NCBI RefSeq assembly: GCF_000718555.1
Contig: NZ_JOAN01000022.1
Location: forward strand, 62,001-126,000
Direction: 5' to 3'
Source: Micromonospora chokoriensis
GTDB taxonomy: Bacteria; Actinomycetota; Actinomycetes; Mycobacteriales; Micromonosporaceae
DNA length: 64,000 bases
A program made the translations under genes and the position numbers. Of this stretch, positions 44,399 through 53,699 are shown in pieces. Within the stretch, counting starts at the first letter, position 1. Each line of letters starts with the position of its first letter. The notes under the pieces were generated by a model. The model had not been told where the DNA came from, did no database searches, and was given only the letters and a program-made list of their open reading frames with translations.

Positions 44399-45778
44399 GT
44401 GACGACCCTGCGGGTCGATGAGCAGCTCGCTGCCACCCTGGACCGGACCCACCGGCCCACCCTGACCTCCCGGCCCCAGCTCCCGACCCAGTCCGGTCCC
44501 ACCGCGCAGCCCGGCGTGGTCGGGCCGGCGCAGCCCGGCCCCGGAGTGCGCCCGCAGACCCGCCGCATCCTCATGCTGTCCTGGGAGTACCCGCCGGTGC
44601 TCGTCGGCGGTCTCGGCCGACACGTGCACGCCCTCTCCGTCGCCCTCGCCGCCGCCGGCCACGAGGTCACCGTCGTCCTGCGGGCCCCCGAAGACCCGGT
44701 GACGTTCCCGCTCGCCACCGACTCGCTGCTGGCCTGGACGATGGCCTTCAACCACACCCTCACCCGCACCGCCCTGCGCGCCACCCAGGCCGGCAGCTAC
44801 GACGTCATCCACGCCCACGACTGGCTCGTCGCGCACACCGCGATGACGTTGCGCGACCACCTGGACATCCCGCTGGTCAGCACGATTCACGCCACCGAGG
44901 CGGGCCGGCACCAGGGCTGGCTGCCGGAGGAGATGAACCGCACCATCCACGGCGTCGAGCAGTGGCTCAGCAGCGAGTCCGGCCGGGTGATCGTCTGCTC
45001 CGGGTACATGCGCGACGAGGTGAACGCGCTCTTCGGCGTACCGGTCGGGCGGGTCGACGTGGTCGCCAACGGCGTGGAGCCGCACCGCTGGCGGGTGCCC
45101 GCCCGTGCCGTGGCCGCCGCCCGCGCTCGCTTCGCCGGCGACGGCAAGCTGATCACCTTCGCTGGCCGACTGGTCTACGAGAAGGGCGTGCAGCACCTGA
45201 TCGCCGCGCTGCCCCGACTGCGTGAGCGCCACCCCGGCCTGCGTGCCGTGATCGCCGGCGACGGCCCGTACCGCGCCGAGTTGGAGGCCGAGGTGCACCG
45301 CCGCGGCCTGGGCGGCATGGTCAGCATGCCGGGCTTCCTGGGCGGCACCGACCTGCCGGCGCTGATGGCCGCGTCCGACTGCTTCGCCGTGCCGAGCATC
45401 TACGAGCCGTTCGGCATGGTCGCCCTGGAAGGCGCCGCCGCCGGGGCGCCCCTGGCCGTCGCCGCCACCGGTGGCCTCGCCGAGATCGTCGAGCCGGGCG
45501 TCACCGGGATGACCTTCCGCCCGCACGACCCGGACGGCCTGACCGACGCCGTGCACGCGCTGCTGTCCGACGCCGACCACTCCCGCACCATGGCCCGTCG
45601 CGCTCGTCGGATGGTCCACGACCAGTACGGCTGGTCCGCGATCGCCCAGCGCACCGCCGCCAGCTACGCCGCCGCCATCCACCACGACGCCGAGTTCACC
45701 GCTCAGCGCATGTCGCAGGGTCGGGTCGTCCCGGCGCTCCCCGAGGGCAACCTGCTCGCCGCCGCCGGCCTGCGCTGA
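44399..45778 (+). CDS. GT4 glycosyltransferase, glycogen-synthase-like
   Basis: A 459-residue GT-B transferase of family 4. After a proline/threonine-rich 45-residue leader it reads RILMLSWEYPPVLVGGLGRH, the nucleotide-sugar/acceptor loop found in GlgA/GlgM-type enzymes. IHAHDWLVAHTAMTLRD, VSTIHATEAGRHQGWL, FAGRLVYEKGVQHLIAALPR and the donor-site VPSIYEPFGMVALEGAAAGA with an E-x7-E pattern follow. GTG at 44399 is preceded by GGAGATAGAT; an ATG at 44288 in frame is possible. Being divergent from glgX-treYZ suggests it builds glucan that the operon then converts. It could be a different sugar transferase. Confidence 0.8.
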   Translation: MTTLRVDEQLAATLDRTHRPTLTSRPQLPTQSGPTAQPGVVGPAQPGPGVRPQTRRILMLSWEYPPVLVGGLGRHVHALSVALAAAGHEVTVVLRAPEDPVTFPLATDSLLAWTMAFNHTLTRTALRATQAGSYDVIHAHDWLVAHTAMTLRDHLDIPLVSTIHATEAGRHQGWLPEEMNRTIHGVEQWLSSESGRVIVCSGYMRDEVNALFGVPVGRVDVVANGVEPHRWRVPARAVAAARARFAGDGKLITFAGRLVYEKGVQHLIAALPRLRERHPGLRAVIAGDGPYRAELEAEVHRRGLGGMVSMPGFLGGTDLPALMAASDCFAVPSIYEPFGMVALEGAAAGAPLAVAATGGLAEIVEPGVTGMTFRPHDPDGLTDAVHALLSDADHSRTMARRARRMVHDQYGWSAIAQRTAASYAAAIHHDAEFTAQRMSQGRVVPALPEGNLLAAAGLR

Positions 45779-45804
45779 CCGTTCGGCCCGCCTCGGTCGC
45801 GCCG

Positions 45805-45881
45805 TGATCGGCTCGGTTTTCTTGAACTCGGGGTGTCCCGGTGCCGGGGATGCCCCGACTTCCTGAAAGCCGAGTCGATCA
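45805..45881. repeat. Palindromic repeat, family C copy 1
   Basis: A 77-bp imperfect hairpin. The left end is TGATCGGCTCGGTTTTCTTG and the right end is CTTCCTGAAAGCCGAGTCGA then TCA, with inner arms CTCGGGGTGTCCCGG and CCGGGGATGCCCCGA. It lies 26 bp past the GT4 stop. Related sequence recurs at 46740-46873. Confidence 0.7.
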
Positions 45882-45885
45882 GGCC

Positions 45886-45969
45886 GTGACGAGCGGGCCG
45901 TGACGAGCGGGCCGTGACGAGCGGGCCGTGACGAGCGGGCCGTGACGAGCGGGCCGTGACGAGCGGGCC
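45886..45969. repeat. Tandem repeat, 14-bp unit x6
   Basis: Six perfect head-to-tail copies of GTGACGAGCGGGCC, directly after the family C palindrome and 43 bp before the next start codon. A 14-bp unit is not a multiple of three and no gene crosses it. Such arrays commonly vary in copy number. Confidence 0.9.
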
Positions 45970-46012
45970 GCGCAGCTCGGTGCCTGTCGGTCGGGCCTGC
46001 CAGGATGTGGGA

Positions 46013-46657
46013 ATGTCTCGCCCTGTCGACGCCCTGGACGCCACGTTCCCGATCGCCGCCTCGATCGCTCTGGACCTGATCCGCCGCCCCGAGGTGTCCG
46101 AGCAGTGGTCACGGCCGAGCGCGCTGCCGCACCTGTCCGTGGGAGCCCTGGCCTGCCATCTGGGCCGTCAGACGGTACGCGCGGCGCAACTGCTGCCGAT
46201 GCCGACCGACCTACCTCTGCTGGAGTCGGCCGACGGCCACTACGAGCGGGCCGCCTGGGTCACCGAGGGCCCTCCGGACGAGGAGTCGGTGGCAGCGGGT
46301 TCCGACGAAGCCGAGGCCGCACAGGGCCTGGCGCGCCTGCGCGCCCGATCCGTCCTCGCGCTGCAGGAGGTGGGTCACCTGCTCTCCCGAGGAGAAGCCC
46401 GCGACGTCGTCCCGATCCCGTGGCAGGGCTGGGCCCTTCCGCGCGCCGAGTTCCTGCTCACCCGCCAACTGGAGATCGTGGTCCACTCCGACGACCTCGC
46501 GGTGAGCATCGGCGTACCCACACCGCAGTTCCCTGCGGACGTCTTCGACCCGGTCCGCGACCTGTTGGTGCGGCTGGCCGTACGCCGCCGTGGTCAGTCC
46601 GCGCTGATCAGCGCACTGAGCCGCAGCGAGCGAGCCCGGAACATCTCCGCCTTCTGA
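46013..46657 (+). CDS. Maleylpyruvate isomerase N-terminal / DinB-like protein
   Basis: A 214-residue protein with the mycothiol-dependent maleylpyruvate isomerase N-terminal fold: LSVGALACHLGRQTVRAAQL (metal-ligand His in the vgaLacHlg motif) and LTRQLEIVVHSDDLAVSIGV (second conserved His in the vvHsdDLa motif). Family members use mycothiol or bacillithiol as thiol cofactor, or have unknown roles. ATG at 46013 follows GGATGTGGGA. It is flanked on both sides by family C palindromes, so it may be transcriptionally isolated. Confidence 0.8.
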   Translation: MSRPVDALDATFPIAASIALDLIRRPEVSEQWSRPSALPHLSVGALACHLGRQTVRAAQLLPMPTDLPLLESADGHYERAAWVTEGPPDEESVAAGSDEAEAAQGLARLRARSVLALQEVGHLLSRGEARDVVPIPWQGWALPRAEFLLTRQLEIVVHSDDLAVSIGVPTPQFPADVFDPVRDLLVRLAVRRRGQSALISALSRSERARNISAF

Positions 46658-46739
46658 GCGCCCGGCCGCCGCCACCCAGAGCACCACGACCCCCATCAAC
46701 GCCCACCCACCGTCAAACCCCGGCGCTCGCCGTGCCGCC

Positions 46740-46873
46740 TCCGGGCTTGATCGACTCGGCTTCCTGAAAACCGGGCCATCCCGGGTCGTGATCGACTCGG
46801 CTTTCAGGAAGTCGGGGCATCCCAGCGCGACGGACACCACGCCTTCAAGGAACCCGAGTCGATCAAGCCCGGA
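46740..46873. repeat. Palindromic repeat, family C copy 2 (composite)
   Basis: Perfect 20-bp terminal arms TCCGGGCTTGATCGACTCGG (46740-46759) and its complement (46854-46873) enclose 94 bp that contains a further internal copy of TGATCGACTCGGCTTTCAGG (46789-46808). The same words occur in the copy at 45805-45881. It looks like two nested elements. Confidence 0.75.
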
Positions 46874-46936
46874 GGCCCGGCAGCGCTGGGCGGGGCTGGT
46901 GCGGGACGGCGCGGGACGGTCACGCCGGAAGGTGGG

Positions 46937-47026
46937 GCGATCACGCCGGAAGGTAGGGCGGTCACGCCAGCGCAAGCGCTGCGGCGATCACGCCGGAAGG
47001 TAGGGCGGTCACGCCAGCGCAAGCGC
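46937..47026. repeat. 43-bp perfect tandem duplication
   Basis: A 43-bp unit containing CACGCCGGAAGGTAGGGCGG and CACGCCAGCGCAAGCGC occurs at 46937-46979 and again at 46984-47026 with no mismatch. Shorter partial copies (GGTCACGCCGGAAGGTGGGG) precede it. It lies in the non-coding gap before the citrate synthase terminator. Confidence 0.85.
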
Positions 47027-47087
47027 GCGGCGGTCACGCCGGTACGCCCGCGCGGGGCGGCCACGTACCGGGGTGGGCGCGGAAGGG

Positions 47088-47125
47088 CGGCAGGCCGCCG
47101 ACCCCGAGGGGTTGGCGGCCTGCCG
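47088..47125 (-). terminator. Terminator of citrate synthase gene
   Basis: Perfect 12-bp stem CGGCAGGCCGCC / GGCGGCCTGCCG with a 14-nt loop, 16 bp beyond the citrate synthase stop on the minus strand. Confidence 0.75.
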
Positions 47126-47140
47126 TTTCAGTACGAGAGG

Positions 47141-48424
<1,284 letters not shown>

Positions 48425-48586
48425 GTGGTTCCTCGCTTCGCCGGCAGATCTACGTTGAATTGCCTTCGCTTCTACCGTAATTGCGGCTCGGGGGACAACG
48501 CCCGCCGTGGTTCGGCGGTGAGGTATGCGTCACCCGATTCCCGACCGCGCCGCCGGGAAACCCTCGTCCCGGTGCACGAGATTGGG

Positions 48587-50590
48587 TCAGGACAGAGCGA
48601 GACGCCGCAGCGTACCGTCCGCCGAAACTTGAAAGACGTCGAGTGTGTTGGTGCCGGCACGGAAGAGCTTGTCGTCGGTCAGCAGCGCGGCGAACCGGCG
48701 TCCGCCGGGGTCGGCCGGCACCACCGGGACGACGGCCCCGACGCGGCCGTTGATGGCGACGGCGAGGAGGGTGCCGTCCGGGATCCGGTCCGGGACGTCT
48801 CCCCAGACGAGCGCCGGGAGGGTGCCGGTGTCCGGGTCGGTGGCGGTGAACGCGGCCAGGTCGGCCACCCGGGCGCTGCCTGCGGCCGGGCCGCTCTGCA
48901 CCTGCGTGCCGACCAGGGGGTGCGGGGTCGGCAGGGGTGGCGGGGTGGGCACGCCACCGGGGAAGGTGACCGGTTCGCCGGGGCGGTCGTAGAAGTGTTT
49001 CGTCGCGTCGGTGCGGGGGGCCTGCCGGGCGGAGCGCCCGTCGACCTTCCAGGGCAGCCGGACGCCGGCCTCGTCGGCCACAGTCGGCAGCAGGTCGACG
49101 TGTTCCCAGTTGCGGTCGTCCACCCGGCCGGTCTGTTGCCGGGGCTCCTTGACGAACGTCGGCACCCACGCGACCTCACCGGCGGCGGCCTTGATGGCGT
49201 CCATGCCCCGGCCCTGGGCGCCCGCCCGGAAACTGACCCCGTGGTCCGCGGTGACCACGACGAGGGCCTGGTCGTAGAGGCCGCTGGCGCGCAGCGTCCG
49301 CAGCGTCTCGCCGATCAGCCGGTCGGTGTAGCCGAGTTGGGCCAGGTGCCGCTGCCGGGCCAGGTCGACCCAGCCGGCACCATCGTTGGGCAGGTCCTCG
49401 GGGGCGTCGTAGCGCGCGCCGGACGGCAGGTACGCCCACGGTGAGTGCGGCATCAGCAGGTGCAGGAAGTGCAGGGTGGGTCGGGTCGTCGGCTTCAGCC
49501 CGGCCAGGAAGCTGGTGAACCGGGCCGGCTGGTTGTCGTCCAGGCTGTCCCAGCGGAACTTCGGGTCGGCCGGGACGGGCTCGGCGGCGTCCAGGCCGGC
49601 CTCGGCCCGGGTCTGCTCGCGGTACGAGTCCTCCGGGTCGACCGCGCTCTCGGTTGGGCCGGCGACCTGGCCGAGCAGCTTGCCGGTCTCGCGGACCAGC
49701 ACGCCGAGCCCCTGCTCCGGGGTGGTCGGCTGCTCGCAGCGGCTGGGTGGGCAGAGGCGGGTGATGCTCTCCTCGGCGCGGATGTCGTACAGGCCGCCGA
49801 AGGCGGTGAAGAGGTTGTCCGGGTACTGCGAGTAGTGCGGGGCGACCGACCGCGCCGGGTAGCGGCCGGTGAGCATCGCGGGCAGCGCGTTGGGCGTCCA
49901 CCCGCTGACCCCGGTGGAGTTGCGGTACCAGGTGGAGCCGCCGGCCAACTCGGCGAAGTGCGGGTAGCGCGCGGCGTCGATCTTCCCGTCCGCGCCGAGC
50001 AGGCTTACCAGCGGCAGTTCGTCGAGGATCAGCATGACCACCGGCGGGTGCCCGGCCGAGCCCTGCGCGGTGCCGGCCGCGCCACCGTCGCCGCGCGGCA
50101 GGACCACCGCCGAGGTGGGTGAGACGAGCAGGAAGAGCGCCACGAAGGCCACCGGGCCGGCGGCGGCCAGTCGCAGCACCCGGCCCGGCGCCCGCCACCG
50201 CCGGTGTGCGGCCGCGCCGGCCGCGCCAGCCAGCAGGGCCACCAGCAGCAGCGGTACGCCTCGAAGCGGCGTCCCGTGCCGGCCCACCTGCACGGCGAGA
50301 GCGGCGAGCAGCAGCCCGACCAACCCGGTGTGGGTGACGGCGCGGGCGGTGCGGCCGGCAAGACGGCTGAGGGCGCCGAGCAGCGCCACCCCGGCCGTGG
50401 GAACCGCCGTCACCAGGGCGACCAGCAGCAGGATCTGGGCCGGGTCGGCGCGGTGGAAGAGGAAGAAGTCGGGGCTACGACCGAGCACGTCCAGCAGTGG
50501 TTGGGTGATCACGAGCCCGACCAGCGCGACGATCTCCAGCAGCCGACTTAGCTCACCTCGCCAGCCGTGGAACCATCGCTGTTCAGCCAC
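48587..50590 (-). CDS. Sulfatase-like membrane phosphoesterase/transferase
   Basis: A 667-residue protein with about four N-terminal membrane segments (LSRLLEIVALVGLVITQPLL, ILLLVALVTAVPTAGVALLG, GLVGLLLAALAVQVG, AGPVAFVALFLLVSPTSAVV). An extracytoplasmic alkaline-phosphatase-superfamily domain follows: PVVMLILDELPLVSLLG, STWYRNSTGVSGWTPNALPA (likely nucleophile Ser/Thr), HFLHLLMPHSPWAYLPSG and VVVTADHGVSFRAGA (metal ligands). It resembles LTA-synthase/EptA-like and sulfatase proteins; the substrate is unknown, probably an envelope glycan or lipid head group. The start overlaps the methyltransferase end by 8 bp. Confidence 0.8.
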   Translation of the reverse strand: MAEQRWFHGWRGELSRLLEIVALVGLVITQPLLDVLGRSPDFFLFHRADPAQILLLVALVTAVPTAGVALLGALSRLAGRTARAVTHTGLVGLLLAALAVQVGRHGTPLRGVPLLLVALLAGAAGAAAHRRWRAPGRVLRLAAAGPVAFVALFLLVSPTSAVVLPRGDGGAAGTAQGSAGHPPVVMLILDELPLVSLLGADGKIDAARYPHFAELAGGSTWYRNSTGVSGWTPNALPAMLTGRYPARSVAPHYSQYPDNLFTAFGGLYDIRAEESITRLCPPSRCEQPTTPEQGLGVLVRETGKLLGQVAGPTESAVDPEDSYREQTRAEAGLDAAEPVPADPKFRWDSLDDNQPARFTSFLAGLKPTTRPTLHFLHLLMPHSPWAYLPSGARYDAPEDLPNDGAGWVDLARQRHLAQLGYTDRLIGETLRTLRASGLYDQALVVVTADHGVSFRAGAQGRGMDAIKAAAGEVAWVPTFVKEPRQQTGRVDDRNWEHVDLLPTVADEAGVRLPWKVDGRSARQAPRTDATKHFYDRPGEPVTFPGGVPTPPPLPTPHPLVGTQVQSGPAAGSARVADLAAFTATDPDTGTLPALVWGDVPDRIPDGTLLAVAINGRVGAVVPVVPADPGGRRFAALLTDDKLFRAGTNTLDVFQVSADGTLRRLALS

Positions 50591-52013
50591 CCATCACCGT
50601 CCGGTAGAGCGTGCGGGTGCCCGAGGGCAGTTCCAGCCGGTCGGTGATCCGCCCCCGGGCGGCGAGCAACGTCTCGAAGGTGTCGCGCCGGTAGTCCGGG
50701 AAGAGGCCGGCGGGCTTGTTGGCCAGCAGCCGGGTCGCCATCGGGTCCTCCGGGTGGACGAACTCCACCACCACCGCGCCGCCCGGCGCGGTCAGCCCGG
50801 CGAGCCAGTCGATGACCTCCGGCAGCGGCACGTTGCGCCCGATCGCCAGGTGGTGCACCACGGCCAGGGCGAGCACCACGTCGGCGGACGCCCGCTCGGC
50901 GAAGCCGGCCCGCTCGACGCCCCGCCAACCGCCACCCGGTGAGGGGTCGGCCAGGTCCAGCACCAGCGGCAGGATGCGGCGCTGCCCCTCGGAGCGCAGC
51001 TGTCGGTACAGCTCGTCGACCACCGTCGGGTCCTGCTCGACGGCGACCACGTAGTCGGCGTGCCCGGCCGCCAGCCGGGAGTACCGACCGTCGTTGGCGC
51101 CGAGGTCGAGCACCAGGCGGGGGCGGGTGCCGGCGGCCACCGCGACGGCCACGAACTGCTCCTTCGCCACCCGGTCGCGGGCCGTGTAGCCGCAGGTGCG
51201 CTGGTAGTCCGACCAGTGGCTCTCGGGTGGGCGGCGATCCAGCTTGCGGACCAGTCTCTCGATGCCGCGTACGGTGGCGAGCAGCAACTCCCGGGAGAAG
51301 CCGGCGGCGCGCAGTTGGTCGCGTACGTCGCTGGTGCTGGCGGCGGCGTTGCGTTGCTGCATGGCCCCGTGCAGGTGCAGGTGGGTGAGCACGCCGGGGC
51401 GCAGCCGGCGGGCACCGTTGAAGAGCGGCCGCAGCTCGTCGGCCTCGATGCCGTCGACCCGGGCACGCAGCCACGGTTGGAAGTCCACACCCAGGTGGGC
51501 GGTGAGCATCAGCGGGTAGAGCACGGTCTGGCAGAACTGCCGGTAGCCGGCCCACGGTTCGCCGTCGCGCACCGGCTCAAAGGAGCCGATGTCGATGAAG
51601 ACCGGTTCGGCGCCGCGCCACTGCAGGTTGTACGCCGAGCCGTCCTTGGTGGTGAAGCCCTCGCCGAGCGCGGCGTTCAGGATCTCCAGGTGCAGCAGGG
51701 CGGCGTCGCGCAGCATGCTGAACGACCACTCGTACGGGTGGGAGACGAACGGGATGCGCTCGTGGCGCAGCACGGCGGCCCACCGCGTCCCGGTCGCGGC
51801 GGGCACCAGCGTTGGTGGGGCGTCCTCGGTGGCGCAGACCTTGCGCGCGGCGACGAGCGCCGGGAAGAACGTGCTGCCGGTGAGTGCCCGCCAGTGCGCG
51901 GCGGCCTGGGTGTCCAGCCCGCGCAGCACCTCGTCGCCGACGTGGAAGACCCGGTTGGCCGGGTCGCGGAAGGAGGCCGGCTCGGGCCGTACCTGTATGG
52001 GTGAGATCGCCAT
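50583..52013 (-). CDS. Class I SAM-dependent methyltransferase (NoeA-like)
   Basis: A 476-residue protein. The first ~240 residues include SFMLRDAALLHLEI-like sequence and GSAYNLQWRGAEPVFIDIGS, seen in NoeA-type nodulation-related methyltransferases. The C-terminal half is a Rossmann methyltransferase: LVLDLGANDGRYSRLAAGHA (motif I), VVAVEQDPTVVDELY (acidic ribose-binding residue) and DVVLALAVVHHLAIG. It may methylate a surface glycan. ATG at 52013 lies 17 bp after the small membrane protein gene; the end overlaps the sulfatase-like gene by 8 bp, making a three-gene operon. Confidence 0.75.
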   Translation of the reverse strand: MAISPIQVRPEPASFRDPANRVFHVGDEVLRGLDTQAAAHWRALTGSTFFPALVAARKVCATEDAPPTLVPAATGTRWAAVLRHERIPFVSHPYEWSFSMLRDAALLHLEILNAALGEGFTTKDGSAYNLQWRGAEPVFIDIGSFEPVRDGEPWAGYRQFCQTVLYPLMLTAHLGVDFQPWLRARVDGIEADELRPLFNGARRLRPGVLTHLHLHGAMQQRNAAASTSDVRDQLRAAGFSRELLLATVRGIERLVRKLDRRPPESHWSDYQRTCGYTARDRVAKEQFVAVAVAAGTRPRLVLDLGANDGRYSRLAAGHADYVVAVEQDPTVVDELYRQLRSEGQRRILPLVLDLADPSPGGGWRGVERAGFAERASADVVLALAVVHHLAIGRNVPLPEVIDWLAGLTAPGGAVVVEFVHPEDPMATRLLANKPAGLFPDYRRDTFETLLAARGRITDRLELPSGTRTLYRTVMGG

Positions 52014-52030
52014 CGTCGGGACTGGCCCGC

Positions 52031-52180
52031 TCAGCGCTGGTCGGTGGGTTGCCGGCGGAACCGGTCGACCAGCCGTCGCCAGTAGAGCTTCGCGGCGACC
52101 GCAGCGCCAGCCACCCCACCGACGACCGCCTGCACGATCAGGCTGCCGGACCCCGCGTCCAGGTAGGCCAGATGTTCCAC
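52031..52180 (-). CDS. Small membrane protein with YLDxGSGS motif (49 residues)
   Basis: GTG at 52180, six bases after AAGGAG, encodes VEHLAYLDAGSGSLIVQAVV then GGVAGAAVAAKLYWRRLVDR and a basic tail. It is one transmembrane helix after a short N-terminus with LDxGSGS. Very similar short proteins are common in actinobacteria next to methyltransferase and sulfatase-like genes. It lies 17 bp upstream of the methyltransferase gene and opens that operon. It may anchor or scaffold the envelope-modifying enzymes; that is inference. Confidence 0.75.
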   Translation of the reverse strand: MEHLAYLDAGSGSLIVQAVVGGVAGAAVAAKLYWRRLVDRFRRQPTDQR

Positions 52181-52424
52181 CGATGGCTCCTTGCCCTCGC
52201 CGTCTCGACACCGGCGTCCCAGGCGTACACCTATGAGGCTTTTGACCCAGAAAGCCGTACTTGTCCCTCACCGTACGCCGGTCGTCATCGCCGTCGCGGG
52301 CACATCGGCGTACTCCCAGCCTCGCCACAGAATGTGGCCGGGGACGGCGGACCCGACGAGGACCCCGACGGGCGTCACACGCGACGCGTCGTCGAGGTCC
52401 TCACCGAGATGCTGGGCGACTGAC

Positions 52425-53699
52425 TCAGCTACGCCGGTGGTGCATGCCGAGGCGCAGCAGCACGAAACGCAGCACGGTGGCGGCCAGGTTCGCGGCCACC
52501 AGCACGGCCAGCTCCACCGGCCGGGCCGGCACGGCGGCGACGGCGTGCAGGGTGGCCAACGCGCCACTTGTCAACGCCAGACCGAGGGCGAAGGCCAGCA
52601 GCCCCTGCGCGTGGTGCCGGGCGGCGTGCCGGCGGCCACTGATGCCGAACGTCAACCGCCGATTCGCGGCCGTGTTCGCCACCGCGGTCACCAGCAGCGC
52701 CAGCAGGTTCGCCGGTTGCGCGCCGAGCAGGCCCCGGGTGGCCACGAACAGCAGCAGGTACGCGAGCGTGCTCGCCACCCCCACCGCCGCGAACCGGACC
52801 AGTTGCCGGGGCAACCCGACCGGCACCTGCCCGGCCTGCGCACCCGGCCCGGTCAGCGGCGTCTCAGCCGGCTGGGCACGCGGCCCGCTCAGCGGCGCCC
52901 GGCCGAGCTGTGCGCGCAGCTCGGCCAGGGGCAACGCGCCGGTCAGCAGCGCCCGGCCCAGCCGACCCACCCCGCGCAGGTCGGCCAGGGCCGTGGCGAC
53001 GATGTCGACGCGGCTGTCCGGGTCGTCGACCCAGTCCACCGGCACCTCGTGGATGCGCAGCCCGGCCCGCTGGGCCAGCACCAGCAGCTCGGTGTCGAAG
53101 AACCAACCGGTGTCGCGCACCAGCGGCAGCAGCTCCGCGGCCACGTCCGCGCGGATCGCCTTGAACCCACACTGCGCGTCGGAGAACCGCGCCGCCAACG
53201 CGCCGCGCAGCAACAGGTTGTAGGCCCGGGAGATCACCTCCCGCTTCGCGCCGCGCACCACCCGGGAGGTACGCGCCAACCGGGTGCCGATCGCCAGGTC
53301 GGAGTGGCCCGAGATCAACGGCGCGACCAGCGGCAACAGCGCCGCCAGATCGGTGGAGAGGTCCACGTCCATGTACGCGAGCACCGGCGCGGACGACGCC
53401 GACCAGGCGGCGGAGAGCGCCCTCCCCCGCCCCTTGGCGTCCAGGTGCAGCACCTCGACGCCGGGCAGCTCACCGGCGAGGCCGTCGGCCACCTTCAGGG
53501 TGTCGTCGACGCTGGCGTTGTCGGCGATGGTGATCTGGAACGGGTACGGGAAGTGCGCGCTCAGATGGGCGTGCAGCCGCCGTACGCACGGCCCGAGGTC
53601 GGTCTCCTCGTTGTAGACCGGGATCACCACGTCCAACACGGCACCGGCGGCGGTGGGTCGGGCCTGGACGGCGGCCCGGGTGCCGCCCAGCGGGGTCAC
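52425..53699 (-). CDS. GT2 glycosyltransferase fused to GtrA-like membrane domain
   Basis: A 424-residue fusion. Residues ~20-250: GT2 dolichyl/polyprenyl-phosphate sugar transferase (LDVVIPVYNEETDLGPCVRR, ITIADNASVDDTLKVAD, KGRGRALSAAW, YMDVDLSTDLAALLPLVAPL with the DxD metal site, FSDAQCGFKAIRADV). Residues ~300-420: GtrA-like four-helix membrane domain (LVRFAAVGVASTLAYLLLFV and NRRLTFGISGRRHAARHHAQ). It should load a sugar on polyprenyl phosphate and flip or present it. The linker carries a repeated Gly-Pro-Ala stretch. Its start overlaps the GT39 stop by 4 bp, so the lipid-linked sugar may feed that enzyme. Confidence 0.87.
   Translation of the reverse strand: MTPLGGTRAAVQARPTAAGAVLDVVIPVYNEETDLGPCVRRLHAHLSAHFPYPFQITIADNASVDDTLKVADGLAGELPGVEVLHLDAKGRGRALSAAWSASSAPVLAYMDVDLSTDLAALLPLVAPLISGHSDLAIGTRLARTSRVVRGAKREVISRAYNLLLRGALAARFSDAQCGFKAIRADVAAELLPLVRDTGWFFDTELLVLAQRAGLRIHEVPVDWVDDPDSRVDIVATALADLRGVGRLGRALLTGALPLAELRAQLGRAPLSGPRAQPAETPLTGPGAQAGQVPVGLPRQLVRFAAVGVASTLAYLLLFVATRGLLGAQPANLLALLVTAVANTAANRRLTFGISGRRHAARHHAQGLLAFALGLALTSGALATLHAVAAVPARPVELAVLVAANLAATVLRFVLLRLGMHHRRS

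Noticed and set aside
45886..45969. CRISPR-like repeat array
   Set aside because: Units are directly adjacent with no spacers; it is a simple tandem repeat and no cas genes are nearby.
52334..52423. Short GTG-started plus-strand ORF (AGDGGPDEDPDGRHTRRVVE and following)
   Set aside because: GC3 looks coding, but there is no RBS or homology and it is only 29 residues; the 244-bp gap 52181-52424 is left unassigned.
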